From assembly GCA_030765485.1 (NCBI GenBank), contig JAVCCR010000013.1:1-49242 (forward strand): a stretch of 49,242 nucleotides of DNA, written 5' to 3'. The notes beneath the pieces were generated by a model. That model ran no database searches, was not told where the DNA came from, and worked only from the letters and a program-made list of their open reading frames with translations. The translations under genes and the position numbers were made by a program. The stretch is from Candidatus Gygaella obscura. GTDB taxonomy: Bacteria; Omnitrophota; Gorgyraeia; Gygaellales; Gygaellaceae. Shown here one piece after another: positions 15,186 to 23,238 of this stretch (position 1 is the first letter of the stretch; each line of letters begins with the position of its first letter).

Positions 15186-16408
15186 TGTCCAAGACTACAT
15201 CAAAAGGAAAGGAAAATAGTTTAGTCATCTTTAGCAAGATAGAACCGGTTTCCGGTGTAAAAAGAGCATTACAAATTGGAAGAAGAGAGATTCTTGATGT
15301 TGTCAGGGACTCTAATCTTAAAGGCAGAGGAGGAGCGGGATTTCCTACTGGGGTTAAATGGAATCTAGCAGCTGCGGCTACAAGCGATAAAAAATATGTA
15401 GTCTGTAATGCTGACGAAGGAGAGCCGGGGACATTTAAAGATAGACTTCTTATAAATCAATTTACAGAGCTTTTTTTAGAAGGCATGATAATTGCCGGTT
15501 TTGCCATTGGGGCTGAGCAGGGATTTGTTTATTTAAGAGGCGAATATAAGTCTTTTCTACCTGTTTTAGAAAAGGCAATAGATTCTTTGCGAAAAAGCAA
15601 TATTCTAGGAAAGTCTATTTTAGCTAGAAAAGATTTTAATTTTAATATTGAGGTTCGTTTAGGGGTAGGTGCTTATGTTTGCGGAGAGGAAACTGCTTTG
15701 ATAGAATCTTTAGAAGGCAACAGAGGCGAACCGCGCAATAGACCGCCATTTCCTGTAAATACCGGTTTTAACGCTAACCCCACGATTATAAATAACGTTG
15801 AGACTTTTGCGAATATTCCTCATATCGTAACAAAAGGATCCAAGTGGTTTAAGTCTTTTGGAACTGAGAAATCTTCTGGCACAAAATTATTGAGTATTTC
15901 CGGTGATTGTAAAAAACCAGGGGTATATGAAGTACCTTTTGGGGTTTCTGTTAAAGAAGTATTAAAACTTTGTGATGCTAAAGATGTGAAGGCGGTTCAG
16001 GTTGGCGGTGCATCTGGAGTATGTGTTTCAAAAAAAGACTTCAACAGAAAAATTTCATTTGAGGATCTTTCTACAGGAGGTTCGGTTATAGTTTTTGGTA
16101 AAAAGAGAAATATGCTTGAAGTGGCTGATAATTTCTTGGAGTTTTTTAAAGAGGAATCTTGTGGACAGTGTACGCCTTGTCGTGAAGGTATCCCGGTTTT
16201 AATTGAAGCTTTAGAGTTATTAAGAAAAGGTGAGTGTAGTAAAGAGTATTTAAAGGATATATTTTCTTTGGCAGAGACTATGGAATTAGCTTCTAAGTGC
16301 GGTTTGGGTCAATCAAGCGCTAAGGCCCTGATTTCAATCATAAATAATTTTAAAGATGAATATAGTTTATCAAAATCAAAAGATAACAGGAAGGTTTTCA
16401 ATGGATAG
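15185..16408 (+). CDS. NuoF-like NADH/FMN subunit of hydrogenase 1 (HydB/HndC type, short form)
   Basis: The flavoprotein subunit that exchanges electrons with NAD(H). Its 407 residues contain the NADH/FMN site (GRGGAGFPTGVKW, residues 47-59; CNADEGEPGTFKDR, 74-87), GVGAYVCGEETALIESLEG, and the [4Fe-4S] motif ESCGQCTPCREG with a distal Cys in SKCGLGQ. It lacks both the N-terminal thioredoxin-like ferredoxin domain and the C-terminal pair of [4Fe-4S] clusters found in the second copy at 21402. It is therefore closer in plan to respiratory NuoF. It is coupled to NuoE-like (TAATG) and overlaps hydA1 by 8 bases. Confidence 0.92.
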   Translation: MSKTTSKGKENSLVIFSKIEPVSGVKRALQIGRREILDVVRDSNLKGRGGAGFPTGVKWNLAAAATSDKKYVVCNADEGEPGTFKDRLLINQFTELFLEGMIIAGFAIGAEQGFVYLRGEYKSFLPVLEKAIDSLRKSNILGKSILARKDFNFNIEVRLGVGAYVCGEETALIESLEGNRGEPRNRPPFPVNTGFNANPTIINNVETFANIPHIVTKGSKWFKSFGTEKSSGTKLLSISGDCKKPGVYEVPFGVSVKEVLKLCDAKDVKAVQVGGASGVCVSKKDFNRKISFEDLSTGGSVIVFGKKRNMLEVADNFLEFFKEESCGQCTPCREGIPVLIEALELLRKGECSKEYLKDIFSLAETMELASKCGLGQSSAKALISIINNFKDEYSLSKSKDNRKVFNG

Positions 16409-18317
16409 CAAAAAACCATTTGCTCAGGATACTTCAAGGGCTCCGGTAAGTCAAAGAGGACAAAAAGTAGTCGAAGTAAAGGATAAAGCATTAGGAAATT
16501 TAGTTAAGGTAACAATTGATGATATTGAGATTAAAGTGTCTATGGGTACGACAATTCTTGAAGCTGCCAAAACCTTGAGTATAAAAATTCCTACTCTTTG
16601 TCAACATGATGATTTATGCTTGGCAGGGGTTTGTCGAGTTTGTGTTGTTGAGGTTGAAGGACAGCGTACTCTACAGGCATCGTGTTCTTATCCTATATAT
16701 AATTCTCTTAAGGTTAGGACTTATTCTCCTAAAGTAAGAAGGGCAAGACGTAATATTATACAGCTATTGTTACGTAATCACTATGGCGAATGCTATTCTT
16801 GTGCAAGGAACAATAATTGCGAATTGCAGAGTTTGGCTAAAGAATATGGTGTAACTACATATAAATTTGGTCATATCGATAAGCCGCGTTATGAAAAGGA
16901 TCAGTCAAGCTATGCCGTTGAGCGAGATATGAATAAATGCGTATTATGCCGTAGGTGTGTAAGGACCTGTATTGATTTACAGGAAGTAGGAGTTTTAGAG
17001 GCAGTACATAGAGGCAGCAATACTAAAATAGAGACTTATCAGGATAGACCATTAAACGAAGTGGTTTGTATTAATTGTGGTCAATGTATTAATAGGTGCC
17101 CTACAGGAGCCTTAAAGGCAAAGGATCCGGCTCAAGATGTTTGGGATGCTATAGATAATTCAACTAAACATGTGATAATTCAGACTGCTCCCAGTCCGCG
17201 AGCGGCAATTGGTGAAGCTTTTGGTTTGCCGGCTGGAACAAGTGTTACCAAAAAGCTTAATACTGCTTTAAAACGTATGGGTTTTGATAAGGTTTTTGAT
17301 ACGAATTTTACCGCTGATCTTACCATTATGGAAGAGGGTATAGAGCTTCTTTTAAGACTTAAGAAAGCTTTGGTGGATAAGGATAAATCGGTTGCCTTGC
17401 CGCAATTTACATCATGTTCTCCTGGCTGGGTAAAATTTATCGAGTATTTTTATCCTGAGAAGCTAAAGCATGTTTCTACTGCCAAGAGTCCTCAGCAAAT
17501 GTTTGGAGCAATTGTAAAAACATGGTATGCGAAAAAACACAAGATTGACCCAAAAAATATTGTAAGTGTATCTTTAATGCCGTGTTCTGCTAAAAAGTTT
17601 GAGTGTGAACGTCCAGAGATGAATGATTCGGGTTTTAAGGATGTTGATTATGCCTTGACCACTAGAGAGCTTGCTGGCATGATTAAAGAGTGCGGCATGG
17701 ATTTACCGAAATTGCCTGATTCTGATTTTGATGATCCTTTAGGTATCGGAACAGGCGCAGCTTTGATTTTTGGTGCAACCGGAGGAGTTATGGAAGCAGC
17801 TATTAGAACTGCCTATGAGCTTGTAACAGGGGAAGAGGTTCCTTTTGATAAGTTAAGAATAATTCCTGTTAGGGGTATGGAGGGCATAAGAAAAGCAGAG
17901 TTACCTGTAAAGAAGGCGAAAGATGAATGGAAATTCTTAGAAGGCGTAACTTTGAAGGTTATGGTGGGTCACGGTACAGCCAATGCCAAAAAGATTATGG
18001 ATTTGCTTTGTGAGGGTAAATTGTCCGATTATCATTTTGTAGAAATTATGGCTTGCCCCGGAGGTTGCCTTGGAGGAGGAGGTCAACCTATCCCCACAAG
18101 CCCTGAAATAAGAGAGGCACGCGCAAAGGCTATTTATGCAGAAGAAGAGAGTCTTTCGATTAGAAAATCCCATGAGAACCCGATAGTTAAAACTATATAT
18201 AAGGAATTTTTGACAGAAGGACCTTGTGGTCATTTGAGTCATAAGTTATTACATACTTCATATACGCCGCGCGGTAAATGGATAGGAAGTTTTAAGAAAA
18301 ATAGAAAACGAGGATAA
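16401..18317 (+). CDS. hydA: [FeFe]-hydrogenase catalytic subunit 1 (modular, NADH-linked type)
   Basis: Reduces protons to H2. ATG 16401 is chosen because AGGAAGG at 16388-16394 lies 6 bases before it; an upstream ATG at 16356 lacks a site. The 638 residues carry a [2Fe-2S] domain (CQHDDLCLAGVCRVC, Cys95), a His-Cys3 cluster (HYGECYSCARNNNC, 127-140), two [4Fe-4S] motifs (CVLCRRCVRTC; CINCGQCINRC), then the H-domain. L2 is MPCSAKKFE (Cys395) and L3 is EIMACPGGCLGGGGQP (Cys552, Cys556). L1 is TSCSPGW (337-343): Ser340 occupies the second Cys of TSCCPxW, a cubane ligand in the Clostridium pasteurianum enzyme. The spacing to Cys395 matches that enzyme exactly. Confidence 0.95.
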   Translation: MDSKKPFAQDTSRAPVSQRGQKVVEVKDKALGNLVKVTIDDIEIKVSMGTTILEAAKTLSIKIPTLCQHDDLCLAGVCRVCVVEVEGQRTLQASCSYPIYNSLKVRTYSPKVRRARRNIIQLLLRNHYGECYSCARNNNCELQSLAKEYGVTTYKFGHIDKPRYEKDQSSYAVERDMNKCVLCRRCVRTCIDLQEVGVLEAVHRGSNTKIETYQDRPLNEVVCINCGQCINRCPTGALKAKDPAQDVWDAIDNSTKHVIIQTAPSPRAAIGEAFGLPAGTSVTKKLNTALKRMGFDKVFDTNFTADLTIMEEGIELLLRLKKALVDKDKSVALPQFTSCSPGWVKFIEYFYPEKLKHVSTAKSPQQMFGAIVKTWYAKKHKIDPKNIVSVSLMPCSAKKFECERPEMNDSGFKDVDYALTTRELAGMIKECGMDLPKLPDSDFDDPLGIGTGAALIFGATGGVMEAAIRTAYELVTGEEVPFDKLRIIPVRGMEGIRKAELPVKKAKDEWKFLEGVTLKVMVGHGTANAKKIMDLLCEGKLSDYHFVEIMACPGGCLGGGGQPIPTSPEIREARAKAIYAEEESLSIRKSHENPIVKTIYKEFLTEGPCGHLSHKLLHTSYTPRGKWIGSFKKNRKRG

Positions 18318-18319
18318 TT

Positions 18320-18658
18320 ATGTTGTATGAACCAAAAAAAACCTTAGATGAATTCGTAAAGCTTATGGAAGATATTAAAAAAAGCGTTCCTTCTGAGTAT
18401 GACGCTTTTATTCGTGAGAAGATGATAGTGACTAAATCTGGCGCTTTGGATGAAAAGACAAAATGGTTATTGCTTTTAGTAGCTAGCGTTACTGAAAAAT
18501 GTCCTGTTTGTATTTCTCGCGCAGTAAAACATTGCCTTGAACAAGGGTTTTCAAAGCAAGAATTGTTGGAGGCATGCATGGTGGCAGTTTTAGTAGGTGG
18601 TTCTTCTGTTATGACTTATGTTACTTTGGTGGACAAGGCAATTGAAGAATTAAAGTAG
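18320..18658 (+). CDS. AhpD/carboxymuconolactone decarboxylase-like protein
   Basis: A 112-residue all-helical protein of the AhpD-like family. The redox signature CPVCISRAVKH (CxxC followed by His seven residues later) matches the active site of AhpD-type peroxidase or thiol-disulfide proteins; EACMVAVLVGGSSVM follows. It begins 2 bases after hydA1 with a GAGG ribosome binding site, so it is part of the hydrogenase unit. A protective role against peroxide, or thiol exchange with the hydrogenase, is plausible but inferred. True decarboxylase activity is unlikely. Confidence 0.85.
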   Translation: MLYEPKKTLDEFVKLMEDIKKSVPSEYDAFIREKMIVTKSGALDEKTKWLLLLVASVTEKCPVCISRAVKHCLEQGFSKQELLEACMVAVLVGGSSVMTYVTLVDKAIEELK

Positions 18659-18701
18659 TATAATGGTAATTTAAGATTATATTTCATTCCTGTAAGTAAA
18701 A

Positions 18702-20534
18702 ATGAAAAAGATAAAAAGTTTAAAGAATCAGATACTGGTTTCTTTTGTTGTTATTATTATTGTTTTTGCTGTTTTGGTTAGCATCCTGGGTTTTTATGTG
18801 ATACAAAATGATATTATTGCCAGAGCGAAAAATGAAGTTGAAAACGCCATAGATGCTGCCGAGACTGTTTATAAATCCGAGTTAGATAAGATTAAGACCG
18901 CACTTTTAATCAGGGAAGATAATCTTGAAGTTTTAAAAGATATAATCGGGCTTGATTATATTTATGAAGTTGATATAAAAGATAAAAGTAATATCAAAAG
19001 TCAGATAGCGCGTTTTGCTTTTAATGGTAGAGGTTATGGCGCTACGAGAGTTATTGATAAGGAAGAATTAGATTCTTTGTTTTCAGGTTTAGCTGATAGG
19101 TTAAAGATTGATATTAAATCAACACCAAAGGCAATTCCTACTAAAAGGAGCTCATTAAATAGCGTCCTTGCGATTGAATACGCGTATCCTGTTGAAGATG
19201 ATAAAGGTAATGTAACTTCAGTCCGCTATGCAGGAAAAATAATTAATAAAGAATTTAGCTTAGTTGATAAAATCAGGGATTTAGTTTTTGAGGATATTAG
19301 TTACGATAAAAAGCCTTATGGTACGGTTACGATATTCCAGGATGATGTGAGGGTATCGACCAATGTTTTAACCAAAAATGGCGACAGGGCCATAGGTACG
19401 CGTGTTTCAAAAGAAGTTTATGATGCGGTTATCACTCGCGGTCGAATATGGCAGAAGCGGGCATTTGTAGTAAATGATTGGTATTTGACATGTTATAAAC
19501 CAATAAAAAATATTACTGGAGATGTAATTGGTATTCTTTATGTAGGTATCCTGGAGAAGCCTTTTATTGATTTAAAAATGAGGTTTTTTCTGGCATTTTT
19601 ATTTATAGTAATCTTAAGTATTATTCTAGCAGTATTGTTATCTGTTTTTCTTGCGGATAGGATTTCAAAACCGGTAATTGAAATAACTAATGCTACGGCA
19701 AAAATTTCTGACGGAGAGCTCACACATAGATTACAGAATAAAATTTTTATTAAGGAAATAAGCGAGTTAGCTAATTCTTTTAATAACATGGCTGAGAGAC
19801 TTCATGAGAGAGATGTCAGTCTAAAAAGCTCTAAAGAACAAGTTGAGGTTTTAAATAAACGTTATCTGGATATGGTTGGGTTTGTTTCCCATGAGTTAAA
19901 AGGAATTCTATCTTCCATTGTACTCAACACTTATTCTTTGAAGAAAGGATTAGTTGGTCCTATCAATGAGGCGCAGCGAAAAACGCTAAATTCAATTTCC
20001 AATAATCTTGATTACTTGACTTCTACTGTAAAGAATTTCTTAAGTCTCAGTCGTATCGAGAAAGAAGAGATGGTTCTTAATAAAACTAAGTTCAGGCTTA
20101 AGCAAGATTTGATTTTTCCGGCGATAGAGGCTTTTAATCATCAAGCTGTTGAAAAAGATATCAATATTATTGATAATACCGAAAGCGATATAGAGCTTTA
20201 TGCCGACATTTCACTGATGCAGATTCTGATTAACAATCTTTTAAGCAATGCAGTTAAATATGGTTCTGAGCATGGCAATATTGTTATTACTGCTAAAAAA
20301 GAGATTGAAAAAATATTGTTTGAAGTATATAACGAAGGCCGTCCAATCGATGTAGTCGATAAAGATAAACTATTCAGAAAATTCTCTAGAGTTATTTACC
20401 GGGGTATGGAAAAAATCAAAGGCACCGGTATAGGTTTATATATTGTTTCAGAGATTGTCAAGCGCCATAATGGTAAAATTTGGCTGGAGACGAAAAGCGA
20501 AGGCAATACTTTTAAGGTACAGTTTCCTCTTTAA
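18702..20534 (+). CDS. Membrane sensor histidine kinase (Cache-HAMP-HisKA-HATPase)
   Basis: A 610-residue kinase. A membrane helix at about residues 11-34 is followed by a roughly 260-residue extracytoplasmic Cache_3-Cache_2-like sensor (GTVTIFQDDVRVSTNV, RAFVVNDWYLTCYKPI, GILYVGILEKPF), a second helix at about 295-318, HAMP, and a dimerisation helix with phospho-acceptor His397 in GFVSHELKGILSS. The H-box lacks the usual RTPL tail. The ATPase domain has LLSNAVKYG (N box) and KGTGIGLYIVSEIVKRHNG (G2). It lies between the two hydrogenase sets, 5 bases before the receiver-NuoE fusion, its likely substrate. The signal sensed is unknown; Cache domains usually bind small metabolites. Confidence 0.92.
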   Translation: MKKIKSLKNQILVSFVVIIIVFAVLVSILGFYVIQNDIIARAKNEVENAIDAAETVYKSELDKIKTALLIREDNLEVLKDIIGLDYIYEVDIKDKSNIKSQIARFAFNGRGYGATRVIDKEELDSLFSGLADRLKIDIKSTPKAIPTKRSSLNSVLAIEYAYPVEDDKGNVTSVRYAGKIINKEFSLVDKIRDLVFEDISYDKKPYGTVTIFQDDVRVSTNVLTKNGDRAIGTRVSKEVYDAVITRGRIWQKRAFVVNDWYLTCYKPIKNITGDVIGILYVGILEKPFIDLKMRFFLAFLFIVILSIILAVLLSVFLADRISKPVIEITNATAKISDGELTHRLQNKIFIKEISELANSFNNMAERLHERDVSLKSSKEQVEVLNKRYLDMVGFVSHELKGILSSIVLNTYSLKKGLVGPINEAQRKTLNSISNNLDYLTSTVKNFLSLSRIEKEEMVLNKTKFRLKQDLIFPAIEAFNHQAVEKDINIIDNTESDIELYADISLMQILINNLLSNAVKYGSEHGNIVITAKKEIEKILFEVYNEGRPIDVVDKDKLFRKFSRVIYRGMEKIKGTGIGLYIVSEIVKRHNGKIWLETKSEGNTFKVQFPL

Positions 20535-20539
20535 AAAAT

Positions 20540-21412
20540 ATGAAGAATAAAGTACTAATTATCGATGATGATTTTGATTTCGTTGAGGCTGTTAAAACGC
20601 TTCTAGAGGCTAACGGATATGAAGTTTCGCTTGCCTATGATGGACATGACGGTTTTCAAAAAATCAAGAATGAGTCTCCCGAACTTATTATTCTCGATAT
20701 GATGATGACCTATAAGACAGAAGGTGTAGATATTGCAAAAACCATTTCACAGGACGCAGCGACAAAAGATATTCCTGTGCTTCTTATTACTGGTGCAAAA
20801 AAGGATATGAATTTTCCTTTTGATCTTGAGCCGGATGAGAATAATTTGCCTGTTAAGGCTGTGTTGGAAAAACCTATTCAGCCGGAAGTGCTTCTTAAGA
20901 TGGTTACCACCTATATTAAACAAACCGGAGACAAGCATAGGGTGCTTGTGGAAGAGTTAAAGTCTTTGGTAGATAAATGGTCTGGGAAAAAAGGGAAGCT
21001 TATAATGATTTTACATGAGATTCAAAATCATTACGGGTATGTCCCCAGGGCTATTTCTTTTGAGCTTTCTAGGTTATTGGATATACCTCTTGCCAGGATT
21101 TATGAGGTAATTACTTTCTATAATTTTTTTAAATTAATTCCTCCGGGAAAACATCTGATATCGTTATGCATGGGTACGGCATGTTATTTAAAAGGAGCAC
21201 AGGCTATCTTAAACGAATTAAAAAAAATTCTTAAAATCGAAGAAGGCGAGACAACAAAAGATGGATTGTTCCATCTGCAGGTAGTAAGATGTTTAGGTTG
21301 TTGTGGTCTTGCTCCGGTTATTATGATTGACAATAAAGTATTTGCCAGGGTGAGTAAAGATACAGTTGTTGATATTGTCTCCGGATACAGGGAAAGATTA
21401 GATGAAAAATAA
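20540..21412 (+). CDS. Receiver domain fused to NuoE-like hydrogenase subunit
   Basis: A 290-residue fusion. Residues 1-128 form a complete receiver domain (acidic residues Asp9-Asp11, phosphoacceptor Asp53, switch Thr84, Lys111). Residues about 135-290 form a full NuoE-like [2Fe-2S] domain: HEIQNHYGYVPRAISFELSR, IYEVITFYNFF, then Cys210-x4-Cys215 (CMGTAC) and Cys251-x3-Cys255 (CLGCC). Both halves retain their functional residues. A DNA-binding output is absent, so phosphorylation by the kinase 5 bases upstream should act directly on an electron-transfer subunit. It overlaps the NuoF-like gene by 11 bases. The frame runs unbroken through the junction, so this is not two adjacent genes. Confidence 0.93.
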   Translation: MKNKVLIIDDDFDFVEAVKTLLEANGYEVSLAYDGHDGFQKIKNESPELIILDMMMTYKTEGVDIAKTISQDAATKDIPVLLITGAKKDMNFPFDLEPDENNLPVKAVLEKPIQPEVLLKMVTTYIKQTGDKHRVLVEELKSLVDKWSGKKGKLIMILHEIQNHYGYVPRAISFELSRLLDIPLARIYEVITFYNFFKLIPPGKHLISLCMGTACYLKGAQAILNELKKILKIEEGETTKDGLFHLQVVRCLGCCGLAPVIMIDNKVFARVSKDTVVDIVSGYRERLDEK

Positions 21413-23237
21413 GTTTACGCAGATTAAGAATAAATACAAACATAGCATTTCTAAAACTACGATTAAGGTGGGTTTAAGTAGTTGTGGTATTGCTGCAGGT
21501 GCCAAAGAAATTTTTGACCTATTACAGCAAGAGATTAAAAAACAGTCATTGGATATAGAATTAAAACGCTGTGGTTGTGTTGGAATGTGTTATGCTGAGC
21601 CTCTGGTTGAGGTACATGTTAAGGGAATGCCGCAGGTTACTTATGGTCGTGTTGATAAGAATGTTGCTTTAGATATTATTAATCTTCATATTAATAAAAA
21701 GCAGTTATTGGAAGATTATATATATAGAATTAAATCTGATAAACCGTTAAAATTAAAAAGGAAGATAGATAATAAAGCATTTGATAAACAGGTCCGTTTT
21801 GTTTTAAGGAATTGCGGTATTATTGATCCTGAAAATATCGAGGATTATATTGCAGCAGGTGGTTATGAAGGTTTCTTAAATGTTTTGGATTCATCGAATG
21901 ATAAGATAATTGAAGAATTAAAATCAAGCGGTCTTCGCGGGCGAGGCGGAGGCGGTTTCCCTACCTGGATGAAGTGGAAATTTGCCAAGGATATTGACGA
22001 AGATGAGAAATATATAATCTGTAATGGCGATGAGGGAGATCCAGGAGCCTATATGGATAGAAGTATTCTTGAAGGAGATCCTCATAGTGTTTTAGAAGGC
22101 ATGATGATAGCTGCTTTTTGTGTTGGTGCAAAAAAAGGCTTTTTATATATCCGCGCAGAATACCCTCTTGCAATTGAAAGAATACAGAAAGCAATTGATC
22201 AGGCGTATTCATTAGGATTACTAGGTAAGAATATATTAAATTGCGGTTTTAATTTTGATCTTGATATAAGGCTTGGTGCAGGTGCTTTTGTTTGTGGAGA
22301 GGAGACTGCCTTGATTGCTTCTATTGAAGGAAAGCGTGGCTGTCCGTCTCCTAGGCCTCCATATCCATCAATTAAAGGTCTTTGGGGTAAACCAACGGTT
22401 ATTAACAATGTTGAGACCCTGGCTAATGTTTCTTTTATATTCTTAAATGGAGCGAAAAAGTTTTCTCGATTAGGAAGCGCAACATCAAAGGGAACAAAAG
22501 TATTTGCCCTTACTGGAAGGGTAAAAAATTCCGGTCTTGTTGAAGTGCCTATGGGTACGACGATTCGTGAAATTGTTTTTGATATTGGCGGAGGACTTAT
22601 TAATGATAAAAAAATCAAGGCTGTTCAAACAGGCGGTCCTTCCGGAGGAGTAATACCAGAAGAGTTTTTAGATACAGGGGTAGATTATGAGAATCTGCAG
22701 CGGTTAGGTTCGATTATGGGTTCGGGTGGAATGATCGTAATGGATGAAGACGATTGTATGGTTGATATCGCCAAGTTTTACATGAGATTTTGTGTTGATG
22801 AAAGTTGTGGAAAGTGTGCCCCTTGCAGGATTGGGACCTATCAGATGCTCGAGATTTTAAAACAGATTTCAAAAGGGCGTGCAACAAGGTCCGATATTGA
22901 AAAGCTAGAATTAATCTGTAAAGCAACGCAAAAAGCTTCACTTTGCGGTCTTGGTCAAACTGCGCCAAATCCGGTTATTTCTACTTTAAAGTATTTCAAA
23001 GAGGAATATATAGAGCATATCAATGAAAAGAAATGCAGGAGTAAGAAATGTCTAGCTCTTTTAAACTACAGCATAGTAAAGGAAAACTGCAAAAAATGCG
23101 GAATTTGTGCTTTGAATTGTCCTGTTAAGGCAATCATCGGAGATCCTTCAAAAGGGTTTGTTATTGATAAGGAAAAGTGTATAAAATGCGGTAAATGTTT
23201 TGAGGTGTGTAAATTTGATGCAATCATAAGAGAGTAA
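21402..23237 (+). CDS. NuoF-like NADH/FMN subunit of hydrogenase 2 (HydB/HndC type, long form)
   Basis: A 611-residue flavoprotein with the full plan of bifurcating-type hydrogenase HydB. It has an N-terminal thioredoxin-like [2Fe-2S] domain (Cys28; Cys57, Cys59 and Cys63 in RCGCVGMCYAEP), the NADH/FMN core (GRGGGGFPTWMKW, CNGDEGDPGAYMDR, FVCGEETALIASIEG), the [4Fe-4S] motif ESCGKCAPCRIG, and a C-terminal ferredoxin region with two [4Fe-4S] sets (CKKCGICALNC and CIKCGKCFEVC). It differs from the short copy at 15185 by both end domains. It overlaps the receiver-NuoE gene and is one base from hydA2, so the three are co-translated. Confidence 0.94.
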   Translation: MKNKFTQIKNKYKHSISKTTIKVGLSSCGIAAGAKEIFDLLQQEIKKQSLDIELKRCGCVGMCYAEPLVEVHVKGMPQVTYGRVDKNVALDIINLHINKKQLLEDYIYRIKSDKPLKLKRKIDNKAFDKQVRFVLRNCGIIDPENIEDYIAAGGYEGFLNVLDSSNDKIIEELKSSGLRGRGGGGFPTWMKWKFAKDIDEDEKYIICNGDEGDPGAYMDRSILEGDPHSVLEGMMIAAFCVGAKKGFLYIRAEYPLAIERIQKAIDQAYSLGLLGKNILNCGFNFDLDIRLGAGAFVCGEETALIASIEGKRGCPSPRPPYPSIKGLWGKPTVINNVETLANVSFIFLNGAKKFSRLGSATSKGTKVFALTGRVKNSGLVEVPMGTTIREIVFDIGGGLINDKKIKAVQTGGPSGGVIPEEFLDTGVDYENLQRLGSIMGSGGMIVMDEDDCMVDIAKFYMRFCVDESCGKCAPCRIGTYQMLEILKQISKGRATRSDIEKLELICKATQKASLCGLGQTAPNPVISTLKYFKEEYIEHINEKKCRSKKCLALLNYSIVKENCKKCGICALNCPVKAIIGDPSKGFVIDKEKCIKCGKCFEVCKFDAIIRE

Positions 23238-23238
23238 A

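Noticed and set aside
16356-16400. Upstream start for hydA1 at 16356, and likewise 25300 for hydF, 28051 for hydE and 29394 for the methyltransferase
   Set aside because: Each adds residues that overlap the preceding gene without a ribosome binding site or family-like N-terminus. The downstream ATGs fit overlaps, ribosome binding sites or coupling better.
20540-21412. Fusion as an artefact of two adjacent genes
   Set aside because: The frame is continuous with a plausible linker (residues about 125-140), and there is no internal ribosome binding site or stop at the junction.
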